From an uncultured Succinivibrio sp. (GTDB lineage Bacteria; Pseudomonadota; Gammaproteobacteria; Enterobacterales; Succinivibrionaceae), in NCBI GenBank assembly GCA_902785325.1, contig CACZXZ010000001.1, forward strand, positions 52,860 through 116,859: a stretch of 64,000 nt of DNA, written 5' to 3'. Within the stretch, counting starts at the first letter, position 1. Each line of letters opens with the position of its first letter. Positions 56,721 to 64,000 of this stretch are shown piece after piece. The notes beneath the pieces were generated by a model. The model was not told the origin of the DNA. It ran no database searches and saw only the letters and a list, made by a program, of their open reading frames with translations. Position numbers and translations under genes: made by a program.

Positions 56721-57578
56721 TTAGTCTTTCTTTGTATCAGAATTTTGTGGTTTAACTTCAATGAGGTGAACTCTTCTGTCACTTACTTTAAGTACTTTAA
56801 ATGAGAAGTTCTCAATGTCTACACTCTCACCTACTTGAGGAAGTTTACCTAGCATGTGGGTAACTAAGCCTGCAGTGGTATCCACATCTGCAAGATCTTC
56901 AAATTTAGTATTAAAGAATTCATCAAACTCTTCAATTGGGGTAACACCGTCTACGGTGTAGCTTTGACCATCTTTATTTTTCACAATATTAGGGTGATTT
57001 ACTTGAGTATCATACTCATCATCAATATCACCTACGATGATCTCAAGAATATCTTCAATAGTTACTAAACCTGAAACTCCACCAAACTCATCTACCACAA
57101 TAGCAATGTGGAAACGGTTTTGTTGGAATTCTTTGAGCATGGATTTTACATATTTAGACTCTGGTACGATGACAGGTTGTCTAATAATAGCTTTGATGCC
57201 ACCTTCTAAAGGTTTTAGGTTAGCTGTATAAGGAATTAAATCTTTAGCAAGTAAAATACCTACAACATGATCTTTATCCTCACTAATTACAGGGTAGCGG
57301 GAGTGACCGTGTTGGTAGACCACACTTGCAGCTTCTTCTAAAGTAGCATTGACATTGATAGTTATGATATCAGAATTAGGGATCATGACATCTGATACTC
57401 TAAGTCTATTGATATCAAAGATACCTTGGATCATATCCTCAGTTTCTTCATCAATTACATCATTTTCAGATGCTTCGTGAATAACTTGCTCTAATTCATT
57501 CTGATTTGTAGGTTCACTCTTTTTATTAAAAATTCTAGATAAGAATGAACTATGCTCGTCTTCATGAATATCGTTCAT
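56721..57578 (-). CDS. ybeX: CorC/YbeX CBS-domain protein
   Basis: 285 residues: a short charged N-terminus, two CBS domains (about 65-185; VSDVMIPNSDIITI, VDEFGGVSGLVTIEDILEIIVG), and a C-terminal CorC/HlyC domain. Soluble, linked to magnesium/cobalt efflux and ribosome homeostasis in E. coli. Position between ybeY and lnt is conserved. Confidence 0.93.
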   Translation of the reverse strand: MNDIHEDEHSSFLSRIFNKKSEPTNQNELEQVIHEASENDVIDEETEDMIQGIFDINRLRVSDVMIPNSDIITINVNATLEEAASVVYQHGHSRYPVISEDKDHVVGILLAKDLIPYTANLKPLEGGIKAIIRQPVIVPESKYVKSMLKEFQQNRFHIAIVVDEFGGVSGLVTIEDILEIIVGDIDDEYDTQVNHPNIVKNKDGQSYTVDGVTPIEEFDEFFNTKFEDLADVDTTAGLVTHMLGKLPQVGESVDIENFSFKVLKVSDRRVHLIEVKPQNSDTKKD

Positions 57579-57606
57579 GATTTAATTTAACCTCTTATAT
57601 TGTTTG

Positions 57607-58080
57607 TTATTCGTTAATTTCGTATGGATTTTTATAGCCAAGTTTTGCTAGTGCTTTAATTTCGTGGCCTTCCATAATTTCCGCTTCATCTTCTTTAATA
57701 TGATCATAACCTATAAGATGTAAGCAACCGTGAATGATTAAGTGGCAAAAGTGCTCTTCTAAAGTTTTGTGTTGCTCTGTGCATTCTTTTTCAAGCACTG
57801 CTTTGCAGATGACTAAATCACCAATTAAAGGTAGTGTCTCAATTCCTTCAGGCATTTCAAAAGGGAAGGAGAGAATATTAGTAGGTCTATCTACATTGCG
57901 ATAATCACGATTTAACTCGTGAATTTCCTCACTATCCACCATTCTGATAGTAAGTTCACTATCTTGAGTACGACCACCTTCAGTTAAAGCTGTTTGTGCC
58001 CAAAGCTCCATCTTCTCTAGACTTGGATAGTCTTTAAGTGTTTCCTCTGTAGCAATTTGTAAATCGATACTTACCTTCAT
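57607..58080 (-). CDS. ybeY: Endoribonuclease YbeY
   Basis: 157 residues. The zinc-binding motif is H117GCLH121LIGYDH127. It is a rRNA maturation factor acting on the 16S 3' end with the 30S subunit. It overlaps ybeZ by 4 bp (ATGA). Confidence 0.96.
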   Translation of the reverse strand: MKVSIDLQIATEETLKDYPSLEKMELWAQTALTEGGRTQDSELTIRMVDSEEIHELNRDYRNVDRPTNILSFPFEMPEGIETLPLIGDLVICKAVLEKECTEQHKTLEEHFCHLIIHGCLHLIGYDHIKEDEAEIMEGHEIKALAKLGYKNPYEINE

Positions 58081-59141
58081 GCTTGCTCTCCACTTAGCTT
58101 TTCTAAAGCTTGTTTCTTTAAAGCTTGAGCTTTGTCATAAGCATCATAAGCATTGACAATAGCTGCTACTACAGGGTGACGTACCACATCTGAAGCTTCA
58201 AAGAAGGTAAAGCCAATTTCTTCAATACCTTTTAAAACTTCAATAGCGTGCTTAAGTCCAGATCTTACGTTTCTTGGTAAATCAATCTGGCTTGGATCGC
58301 CTGTAATTACAGCTTTAGAGTTAAAACCGATACGAGTTAAAAACATCTTCATTTGCTCAACAGTTGTGTTTTGAGCCTCATCTAAGATGATAAAAGAATC
58401 GTTTAAGGTACGACCACGCATGTAAGCTAATGGAGCAATCTCAATAATTTGTCTTTCGATGAGTTTTTCAACTTTCTCAAAACCTAACATCTCAAAGAGG
58501 GCATCATATAAAGGTCTTAAATAAGGATCGACCTTTTGAGATAAATCACCTGGTAAAAAGCCTAATTTCTCACCAGCTTCAACAGCAGGACGAGTTAGGA
58601 TAATACGTCTTATCTCATTACGTTCTAGGGCATCTACAGCAGCAGCTACAGCAAGGTAGGTTTTACCAGTACCAGCAGGACCAATACCAAAAGATACGTC
58701 ATGACCTGAGATTTTACTAATATAGTCAGACTGATTTGAGGTTCTTGCTTTTACAAAACCACGCTTGGTCTTAAAATTATTAGCTTTGTGATAGATAGCT
58801 CCAACAGAGCCTCTATCCTCTGCATTTTGATAGTCGTTATCGTCATCTTCTAAATGAGCAACTTCTGTAATGGCAAGATGTACCATATCAGGAGTAACCT
58901 CAGATGGCTTTTTGCTATTTTTAGTAGGAGTTGTATCAATATATAAAGACTTTACAAGTTTTACAGCCTTTTTAACTGCAGCATGAGAGCCTTCTACATG
59001 AAAATGAGCTCCTGAGTAGGAGATTTTTACGCCTAAGCGTTTGTCTAACTGTTTTAAATTCTCATCTTCAGGACCTACTAAATAGGCAATTCTGTCTTTG
59101 TCGTTAGGCTCTAAAACAAAATCCTGAGCTACACTATTCAT
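58077..59141 (-). CDS. ybeZ: PhoH-like ATPase YbeZ
   Basis: 354 residues. Walker A is G154PAGTGKT161, and Walker B-like IILDEAQNTTVEQMK follows. The N-terminal 70 residues form a KH-like segment. It partners YbeY in RNA metabolism. It overlaps miaB by 8 bp. Confidence 0.94.
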   Translation of the reverse strand: MNSVAQDFVLEPNDKDRIAYLVGPEDENLKQLDKRLGVKISYSGAHFHVEGSHAAVKKAVKLVKSLYIDTTPTKNSKKPSEVTPDMVHLAITEVAHLEDDDNDYQNAEDRGSVGAIYHKANNFKTKRGFVKARTSNQSDYISKISGHDVSFGIGPAGTGKTYLAVAAAVDALERNEIRRIILTRPAVEAGEKLGFLPGDLSQKVDPYLRPLYDALFEMLGFEKVEKLIERQIIEIAPLAYMRGRTLNDSFIILDEAQNTTVEQMKMFLTRIGFNSKAVITGDPSQIDLPRNVRSGLKHAIEVLKGIEEIGFTFFEASDVVRHPVVAAIVNAYDAYDKAQALKKQALEKLSGEQA

Positions 59142-60498
59142 TTACAATTTCGCCTTTAAGTGTATGAGCAATTACACTAGTAATCTTTACGTTAACCATT
59201 TTTCCTACAAGATCAGTTGATCCTTTAAATACTACGATTCTGCCAGAGGAAGCACGAGCTTTAAGCTCACTTTCATCTTTTCTTGAAACGCCTTCCACTA
59301 AGCATTTTTGGGTAGTACCTAAAAATGCTTGGGTATAATCAGAGGCAATTTCCTCTAAGCGTTTTTGTAAACGATACAAGCGCTCCATCTTAACTTCTTT
59401 AGGGGTAGGATCTTCTAAAGTAGCAGCAGGGGTACCAGGACGCTTTGAGTATACAAAGGAGAAGCTTTGGTCAAATCTTACCTCATCTACAACCTTCATG
59501 GTTTGCTCAAAGTCCTCATCGGTTTCACCAGGGAAACCTACGATAAAGTCTGAACTTATGTGCACAGAAGGTCTAGCAGCTCTAATCTTCTTTACTAACT
59601 CGATATACTGCTTTGCTGTATAGCGACGGTGCATTGCCTGTAAAATTCTGTCAGAGCCAGCTTGAATTGGCACATGGATTTGATCTGAAATTACATCTAA
59701 GTTTTTAATAGCTTCAATGATGTCGTCAGTAAAATCCATTGGATTTGAAGTTGTGAATCTAATTCTTTCCACGCCTGGAATTGCTGCAACCTCATACAAT
59801 AAAGAGGAGAAATGGCAAATAGAGCCATCATTGTTTAAGCCGTGATAGGAATTTACATTTTGACCTAATAGGTGAATTTCTTTAACGCCATTAGAAATGT
59901 GATTTACACATTCATCTAAGATATCTTGTACAGGTCTTGATTGCTCCTCACCACGGGTATAAGGCACAATGCAGTAAGTGCACTTATTTGAGCAACCTTC
60001 CATAATGGTTACAAAAGCGCTAGGACCTACAGGACCAGACTCTGGCATATAGTCAAACTTGTCGATAGCCTCAGCTGCTACATCTACTACAGGTTTATGA
60101 GTAGCTGCAAATTGACTAATCATTTGAGGTAATCTGTGAATAGTTCTTGGCCCAAAGATGATATTAACGCTCTTATTTAAATCTAGAATTTTTTCTGCAA
60201 GCTCTGAGCCTACACATCCACCTAAGGCTACGATTGTATTTTTAGTAATCTCGCCTGTATGTTGCCAGGCTGCAATTTGATTAAATACTTTATCTTCAGC
60301 TTTTGCTCTTACAGCGCAAGTAACTAATACCACAATGTCAGCATCTTTAGGACTTGAAGCTTGTGCGTATCCTGCTGCAGACAATAAATCTCTGATTCTG
60401 CCACCGTCATAAACGTTCATTTGGCAGCCCCAAACCTCTACATAGAAGGTTCCTACTTGCAATTTAAAATTAGTATTTAAGGTTGTATTTGTAGTCAT
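59134..60498 (-). CDS. miaB: tRNA-2-methylthio-N6-dimethylallyladenosine synthase MiaB
   Basis: 454 residues. Auxiliary-cluster cysteines C25, C61 and C95, radical SAM cysteines C169, C173 and C176 (CSNKCTYCIVPYTRG), and a C-terminal TRAM domain. It adds the methylthio group to i6A37 of tRNAs reading UNN codons. First gene of miaB-ybeZ-ybeY-ybeX-lnt. Confidence 0.96.
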   Translation of the reverse strand: MTTNTTLNTNFKLQVGTFYVEVWGCQMNVYDGGRIRDLLSAAGYAQASSPKDADIVVLVTCAVRAKAEDKVFNQIAAWQHTGEITKNTIVALGGCVGSELAEKILDLNKSVNIIFGPRTIHRLPQMISQFAATHKPVVDVAAEAIDKFDYMPESGPVGPSAFVTIMEGCSNKCTYCIVPYTRGEEQSRPVQDILDECVNHISNGVKEIHLLGQNVNSYHGLNNDGSICHFSSLLYEVAAIPGVERIRFTTSNPMDFTDDIIEAIKNLDVISDQIHVPIQAGSDRILQAMHRRYTAKQYIELVKKIRAARPSVHISSDFIVGFPGETDEDFEQTMKVVDEVRFDQSFSFVYSKRPGTPAATLEDPTPKEVKMERLYRLQKRLEEIASDYTQAFLGTTQKCLVEGVSRKDESELKARASSGRIVVFKGSTDLVGKMVNVKITSVIAHTLKGEIVNE

Positions 60499-60501
60499 GT
60501 C

Positions 60502-61089
60502 TTATTGTTTAATAATGCAATTTTCAAAAAGTTGAGTCATCAATTGGTAATCACCTGCAAAAGCATTGATAGATGCATAAAGCATCATGTCAGGTTTTAC
60601 TTTTGAATAATCAACATAATAATTTAGTGGTAAAAGTAATTGTCTTATAAATTCTCTTTGAGTTCTGCCATTACCTTCTCTAAAAGGGTGAATTGCGTTA
60701 ATTTCACCTAGGTAGTAAGCAGCTCTTTTAGCAATATCTTTATCGGTGCAATTTTTAAGATATTGCTCTTGTTTTAATTGCAAAAAGATTTTGTTTAATT
60801 CTTTTTCAATATATTGGGCATCACAGAAGAGTATTTCTTTTGAGATATTTACAGTTCTTATGGTACCAGCCCAAGGATAGATATCTTGAAAGATATAATG
60901 GTGGATCTTTTTGAGGTGAGCGATATCGAAATTACCGTCTAAAGGTTTCTTTAACAAATCGATGATCCTAGCACCTGTATACATTCTTTCTAATTGAGAT
61001 AAAACTCTAGGATCTCTTTCGTTAAAATTGTTTTTGAGAACTTCAGTGCCTTTATAACAATAGGCTTCATCAAAAGTTGAAGCTTCCAA
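60502..61089 (-). CDS. Fic-domain AMP-transferase toxin
   Basis: 195 residues. The complete Fic motif HPFREGNGRTQR is at 134-145, with catalytic H134, E138 and R142/R145, and a flap region before it (PWAGTIRTVNISK, 72-84). It would transfer AMP to a protein target, commonly topoisomerases in the VbhT class. The start is a TTG at 61089, 3 bp after the antitoxin stop. No C-terminal secretion domain is present, so it acts inside the cell. It is 3 bp from the miaB start on the same strand and could read into miaB. Confidence 0.88.
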   Translation of the reverse strand: MEASTFDEAYCYKGTEVLKNNFNERDPRVLSQLERMYTGARIIDLLKKPLDGNFDIAHLKKIHHYIFQDIYPWAGTIRTVNISKEILFCDAQYIEKELNKIFLQLKQEQYLKNCTDKDIAKRAAYYLGEINAIHPFREGNGRTQREFIRQLLLPLNYYVDYSKVKPDMMLYASINAFAGDYQLMTQLFENCIIKQ

Positions 61090-61092
61090 TAT

Positions 61093-61251
61093 TCAAGCAG
61101 CCTTATTCTCTTTTAATAATTTTACAATTAACTCTTGGAATTGTTCAAAAGAGCACTTACCTTCAGCGTATTGTTCTAAAAGCTTTTCTTGCTCTTCATT
61201 CAAAGTCAAATTTTCCATTGCCAAAGTAGCTTTTACTTCATCTAGCAACAT
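61093..61251 (-). CDS. VbhA-type Fic antitoxin
   Basis: 52 residues from the ATG at 61251 (GGAG site eight bases upstream; a longer start is rejected). The inhibitory-helix motif (S/T)xxxE(G/N) is present as T9LAMEN14. In VbhA the glutamate enters the Fic active site and blocks ATP gamma-phosphate placement. The rest is a small helical bundle (NEEQEKLLEQYAEGK). Antitoxin before toxin in the operon is the class I Fic arrangement. Confidence 0.85.
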   Translation of the reverse strand: MLLDEVKATLAMENLTLNEEQEKLLEQYAEGKCSFEQFQELIVKLLKENKAA

Positions 61252-61329
61252 AAAAATCTCCAATAGATAAACCACTGATAATTATATCAGAAAATGCAGT
61301 TGTTTTATTGATTTATGTCAGATAAAAAT

Positions 61330-61480
61330 CAAAAAAAATCCCAGACAATTTTGGTCTGGGAAGAAGAGGTATGTGAACTTGATTATCTTACAAAGGTAAG
61401 AAGAAATCTTTTGAAGAAAACTTATGAATTAAGGTTGTCTTCGATGGTTTTAATCATACTTTGCAAAACTTAGTAAAAAC
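61330..61480 (-). ncRNA. Candidate small RNA ending at an orphan terminator
   Basis: A clear minus-strand terminator (next entry) has no gene feeding it from the right, since the next gene is on the plus strand. A possible minus-strand promoter lies upstream (TTGATT-N17-TTATAA, about 61510-61480). The implied transcript is about 150 nt. Only an 11-codon frame with no ribosome-binding site is visible. The remainder of 61276-61587 carries no other gene. Confidence 0.3.
61331..61361 (-). terminator. Minus-strand rho-independent terminator
   Basis: Arms TCCCAGAC and GTCTGGGA with a 7-nt loop. On the minus strand the stem is followed by eight T. On the plus strand there is no T tract, so it works in one direction only. 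Confidence 0.75.
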
Positions 61481-61587
61481 TTATAAAAGAAAAATTTGTT
61501 GATAATCAAATGGTAAAAGTTATTAGTTGACAATGACAACTAATAATTCTTGGAATAGTAGACGATGTCCTCTATAGGAGAGTGATT

Positions 61588-62025
61588 TTGCAAAATTCTC
61601 AGGAGAGTTTGATTACTACAATTCGTAGCTTTAATCGCTTTTATACTGTGATGCTAGGTTTTTTGAATCAAAAATACTTAGGTACTAAATACTCTGTAAC
61701 AGAGACTAGAATTTTGTTTGAAATTCGATCCTCTGACAAGGTATTAGCCAAAGATCTTTGTTCTAAATTAAAGCTAGATAAAAGCTATGTAAGTAGAATT
61801 TTAGCTAAATTTGAAAAACAAAAGCTCATCATTAGAAAAACAGCAAGTAATGATAAAAGACAAAATCCTATCGCTTTAACTAAGTTTGGTTTAGAGCAGG
61901 TAACTCAACTAATAGAAAGGACAAATCAAGATATCTATAGACTCATCTGTAATTTTGATGAGGAGTCAAGCAAGAAAATAGCAGATGCTTTGTGCTTTAT
62001 TATGGATAAGTTTAAGGAAGAATAA
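61588..62025 (+). CDS. MarR-family transcriptional regulator
   Basis: 145 residues from a TTG at 61588, seven bases after TAGGAG; a GTG two codons earlier overlaps that site. Winged helix: the recognition region is KLKLDKSYVSRILAKFEKQ and the wing is RKTASNDKRQNPIALT. MarR proteins are dimeric repressors that respond to small ligands. The GNAT gene follows 1 bp after its stop, so the pair is probably an operon repressed by this protein. Many bacteria carry the same two parts fused in one MarR-GNAT protein. Confidence 0.87.
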   Translation: MQNSQESLITTIRSFNRFYTVMLGFLNQKYLGTKYSVTETRILFEIRSSDKVLAKDLCSKLKLDKSYVSRILAKFEKQKLIIRKTASNDKRQNPIALTKFGLEQVTQLIERTNQDIYRLICNFDEESSKKIADALCFIMDKFKEE

Positions 62026-62026
62026 A

Positions 62027-62524
62027 ATGAACAATGATATTCAGATAAGAGCCTACAAGCCTGGTGAGCCAAGCTTAGTTGTAAATTTTTATTACCGTTT
62101 ATTTGAAAAGCAATTTCAGTTTTTACCTAGCACAGAGCAGTATTTTTTGCATGCCATGGAAGAGCTATTTGTCTATAAAGAAGGAAGTGAACTATGGGTG
62201 GCCGTAAGAGGTGATCAAATTGTTGGTAGTATTTGCATAGTTTATAAGGGCAATTCTGAGGCTCAATTGCGTTTATTCGGTATCGATCCTTCAGTGCAAG
62301 GTCAAGGTGTAGGCTCAAGTTTAGTTAAAACAGCCATGGACTTTTGCAAGAAAAATAACTACCACAAGGTAATCTTATGGACTATTGATATCTGCAAGGC
62401 TGCTCGTCACATCTACGGTAAGTTTGGTTTTGTCCATACAGACTCAAAACCTAATACTACATGGGCTAATTATTCAATGACTGAGGAATTGTGGGAGTAT
62501 TCAGATATTCAGAATTGTTTCTAG
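62027..62524 (+). CDS. GNAT-family N-acetyltransferase
   Basis: 165 residues from the ATG at 62027 (AAGGAAG site inside the marR 3' end). Acetyl-CoA-binding motif A is FGIDPSVQGQGVGSSLV (QxxGxG), followed by a motif B region ARHIYGKFGF. The substrate is unknown. It is coupled to the MarR gene; small-molecule or peptide acetylation linked to stress or resistance would fit. Confidence 0.85.
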   Translation: MNNDIQIRAYKPGEPSLVVNFYYRLFEKQFQFLPSTEQYFLHAMEELFVYKEGSELWVAVRGDQIVGSICIVYKGNSEAQLRLFGIDPSVQGQGVGSSLVKTAMDFCKKNNYHKVILWTIDICKAARHIYGKFGFVHTDSKPNTTWANYSMTEELWEYSDIQNCF

Positions 62525-62662
62525 CATAGATAAGATTGATTAAAATTTAGGAGAAAAAGTAAAAACAAATATTCTGATTATAAATATTTAAAATCACATA
62601 AATTGTAAATTATGTTATATTAAAAACAGAAAATCTGTTCTAACAGTTATAATGGGTGATTT

Positions 62663-63046
62663 ATGAAAATATTATCAATCAGAGTCGGAAGCAATATTTT
62701 ATTTCCAGAGGGAATTAATATTGATTTAAAAACTTCAGATAGAGTACGTAAAGGCCTAGAACGTCATGATTACTATAGAAGTGCCTATCAAATCAAAACA
62801 GGTATCTATAATCAAGTTCTTATGTCAGTAGTTGGCTTAAATGCAACTGGAAAGACAGCTATTCTTCAACTTATTTGTTTTATTGCAAACATAGTGCTTT
62901 TGCACCGTTCTTTAGATACAGTTGCTTATCTTTTGGAAAAATTTCATGTCACAAAGGAACACCCCTTTAAATTTAGCGTAGAAATTTTTCATGAAAATAA
63001 TGTTTATTTGTTTAAAACTTTCACAGATCGCCGTACTAAGGTGTAG
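62663..63046 (+). pseudogene. N-terminal fragment of an AAA15/OLD-type ATPase, cut by an insertion sequence
   Basis: 127 codons. P-loop GLNATGKT at 58-65 in the sequence MSVVGLNATGKTAILQLI, typical of the AAA15 family of ATPases found in abortive-infection and other defence loci. Full-length relatives are about 350-450 residues with Walker B and a histidine switch; none of that is present. Reading runs into the end of the insertion sequence near 63036 and stops at 63046. It is therefore a truncated, probably inactive gene. Confidence 0.75.
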
Positions 63047-63914
63047 ATAAGATCTTCTTAGGGCGACCTCTAGGTCTTTTCGGTTTGTCCACTTTTGGTT
63101 TAGGTTTTCTGCCTCTTTTCTTAGGTTCAGGTTTAGGATCTGGAATTGACAAATCGAGTTTTTCTAATTCATCCATAACACAGTCAAGAGTGTGAACCCA
63201 TTTATCATCTGAACTTTGAGGCTTTTCACTATTAAAAGAGTCTGTTAATCTCCAGGCAGTGCCTAAATCATCAATCAAGTCACCAAAAGACATCTTATCT
63301 AACAGATTTGTCTTAGAAACAGATTTGAGGAGACGAGAAGTTATTATGGTTGATATCAGATTGACAAACTCTTTACCCATTACAGCGAAATCACTTTGGA
63401 CTTTAGTTGTATCAAAGCATTCAAAATGTTTAAACTGGCGAAACATCATTTCTAAGAGCCATCTGTCAGCATAGCTTTGATACACCACTAAAGGATCAAG
63501 TTGCATATCAGACTCAAAGACAATCAGTCCGAACAAGTCATTTTTACGCTCATATTTGTCATATTCGAAATTGTTATTTTTAGAAGCTCTGTAAAGGTAG
63601 TCTCTACATTCAGCAGCTCCTTTTCTGGTGTCCTTGAATGCATAAAGTGATCTGCCACCTTTAATCTGTTTACAATTATACAGAATGCCTCCATCAGCTC
63701 CTTTCAATAGTTTCATATCAGAGAGCAGGTTGTTGCTTTTAATACGGGAATCATTGCGTTTGATTGGTGTCAAAAAGTGTAAGTCTGGATGCTTTGCTCT
63801 CTCTGAGTCAATTTTGCTAGGAGGAAATCCTTTGTCAGCAACAATGATACCTTTATCGATATTGTTATCATGGATAAAGGCTTTGTAAGAGCTAGCATCA
63901 ATGTTCGTTATCAC
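63036..63914 (-). CDS. IS4-type DDE transposase, C-terminal part (frameshifted)
   Basis: 292 residues from a GTG. It has the second catalytic aspartate region GIIVADKGFPP and the IS4-family signature Y148-x2-R151-x3-E155-x6-K162 in YADRWLLEMMFRQFK, with E155 the third catalytic acid. An unusual tail (263-288) of AT-hook type repeats follows (KKRGRKPKPK, RPRGRPKK). The N-terminal part is in another frame (next entry), so the ORF start is artificial and the transposase is probably inactive unless the shift is suppressed. Confidence 0.85.
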   Translation of the reverse strand: MITNIDASSYKAFIHDNNIDKGIIVADKGFPPSKIDSERAKHPDLHFLTPIKRNDSRIKSNNLLSDMKLLKGADGGILYNCKQIKGGRSLYAFKDTRKGAAECRDYLYRASKNNNFEYDKYERKNDLFGLIVFESDMQLDPLVVYQSYADRWLLEMMFRQFKHFECFDTTKVQSDFAVMGKEFVNLISTIITSRLLKSVSKTNLLDKMSFGDLIDDLGTAWRLTDSFNSEKPQSSDDKWVHTLDCVMDELEKLDLSIPDPKPEPKKRGRKPKPKVDKPKRPRGRPKKILSTP

Positions 63915-64000
63915 TAAGAAGATCCGAAGTAATCAAAGATCCTTTATCAGTAAGATGATCTGACAGTACATCGTAAGATGTGTGATGTTTAGATAAAATT
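63898..64000 (-). pseudogene. Upstream part of the transposase, out of frame
   Basis: The partial frame reads through SYDVLSDHLTDKGSLI and ends LLSDNEH then TGA at 63898. It overlaps the start of the C-terminal frame by 17 bp; a single +1 shift near 63915-63925 would rejoin them. The element continues beyond the window. Confidence 0.65.

Larger units (their letters stand above)
63030..64000 (-). mobile_element. IS4-family insertion sequence, left boundary only
   Basis: It holds the transposase fragments above. The left end is near 63020-63036, inside the AAA15 ATPase gene. The right end and therefore the terminal inverted repeats and target duplication cannot be seen. Confidence 0.7.

Overview
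The window looks like chromosomal DNA of an AT-rich, flagellated, fumarate-respiring gammaproteobacterium. Gene order is strongly gammaproteobacterial: leuS-lptE-holA-nadD-rsfS-rlmH-mrdA-mrdB-rlpA-dacA-ybeD, lnt-ybeX-ybeY-ybeZ-miaB, rnr-rlmB followed by rpsF-rpsR-rplI, and a four-subunit frdABCD. AT-rich codon use, the FlrA/FleQ flagellar regulator and the anaerobic metabolism fit a gut or rumen member of the Succinivibrionaceae or a close relative. That placement is inference, because no rRNA gene is present.

Layout. 1-3 kb (minus): pseudaminic acid genes pseB-pseC-pseF and the first codons of a probable pseG, next to the flagellar master regulator flrA. 4.5-10.9 kb (plus): flgJ behind a sigma-54 promoter and a palindrome resembling a FleQ box, then flgK, flgL, a small FlgM-like protein, flaG and fliS, the last two behind sigma-28-like promoters. 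10.9-19.7 kb (minus): an EamA-type exporter, pyruvate kinase, frdABCD, psd and a chemotaxis receptor. 20-24.5 kb (plus): tRNA-Gly, secA, two identical tRNA-Phe genes, an orphan XRE repressor and a divergent Hfq. 25-33 kb: a cysteine-less lipoamide-dehydrogenase-like protein with rdgB, hemW, rnr and rlmB, then the rpsF operon without priB. 33.1-36.8 kb is a small accessory block: two different Dam-type methylases, an AAA-ATPase/PD-(D/E)XK protein, and a decayed copy of the 3' end of the second dam. 36.8-50.8 kb (minus): the cell-envelope and housekeeping block from leuS to ybeD, with mltB inserted, ending in sanA. 50.9-55.1 kb: a repeat-bearing intergenic region, then an L,D-transpeptidase coupled to an 872-residue membrane-anchored beta-helix-like protein. 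55.1-60.5 kb (minus): lnt, ybeX, ybeY, ybeZ, miaB. 60.5-64 kb is accessory: a Fic toxin with its small antitoxin, an orphan terminator suggesting a small RNA, a MarR/GNAT pair, an ATPase gene cut short by an insertion sequence, and a frameshifted IS4-type transposase running off the end.

The genes form three functional themes. One is flagellum building and probable pseudaminic-acid decoration under FlrA, sigma-54 and sigma-28. The second is anaerobic energy metabolism through pyruvate kinase and fumarate reductase. The third is peptidoglycan and outer-membrane assembly (mrdA, mrdB, rlpA, mltB, dacA, lptE, lnt, psd, L,D-transpeptidase). The items most worth a second look are the L,D-transpeptidase/beta-helix pair, the FlgM-like protein, the cysteine-less flavoprotein, the divergent Hfq, the dam remnant flanking the AAA/PD-(D/E)XK gene, and the 33-bp repeat array.
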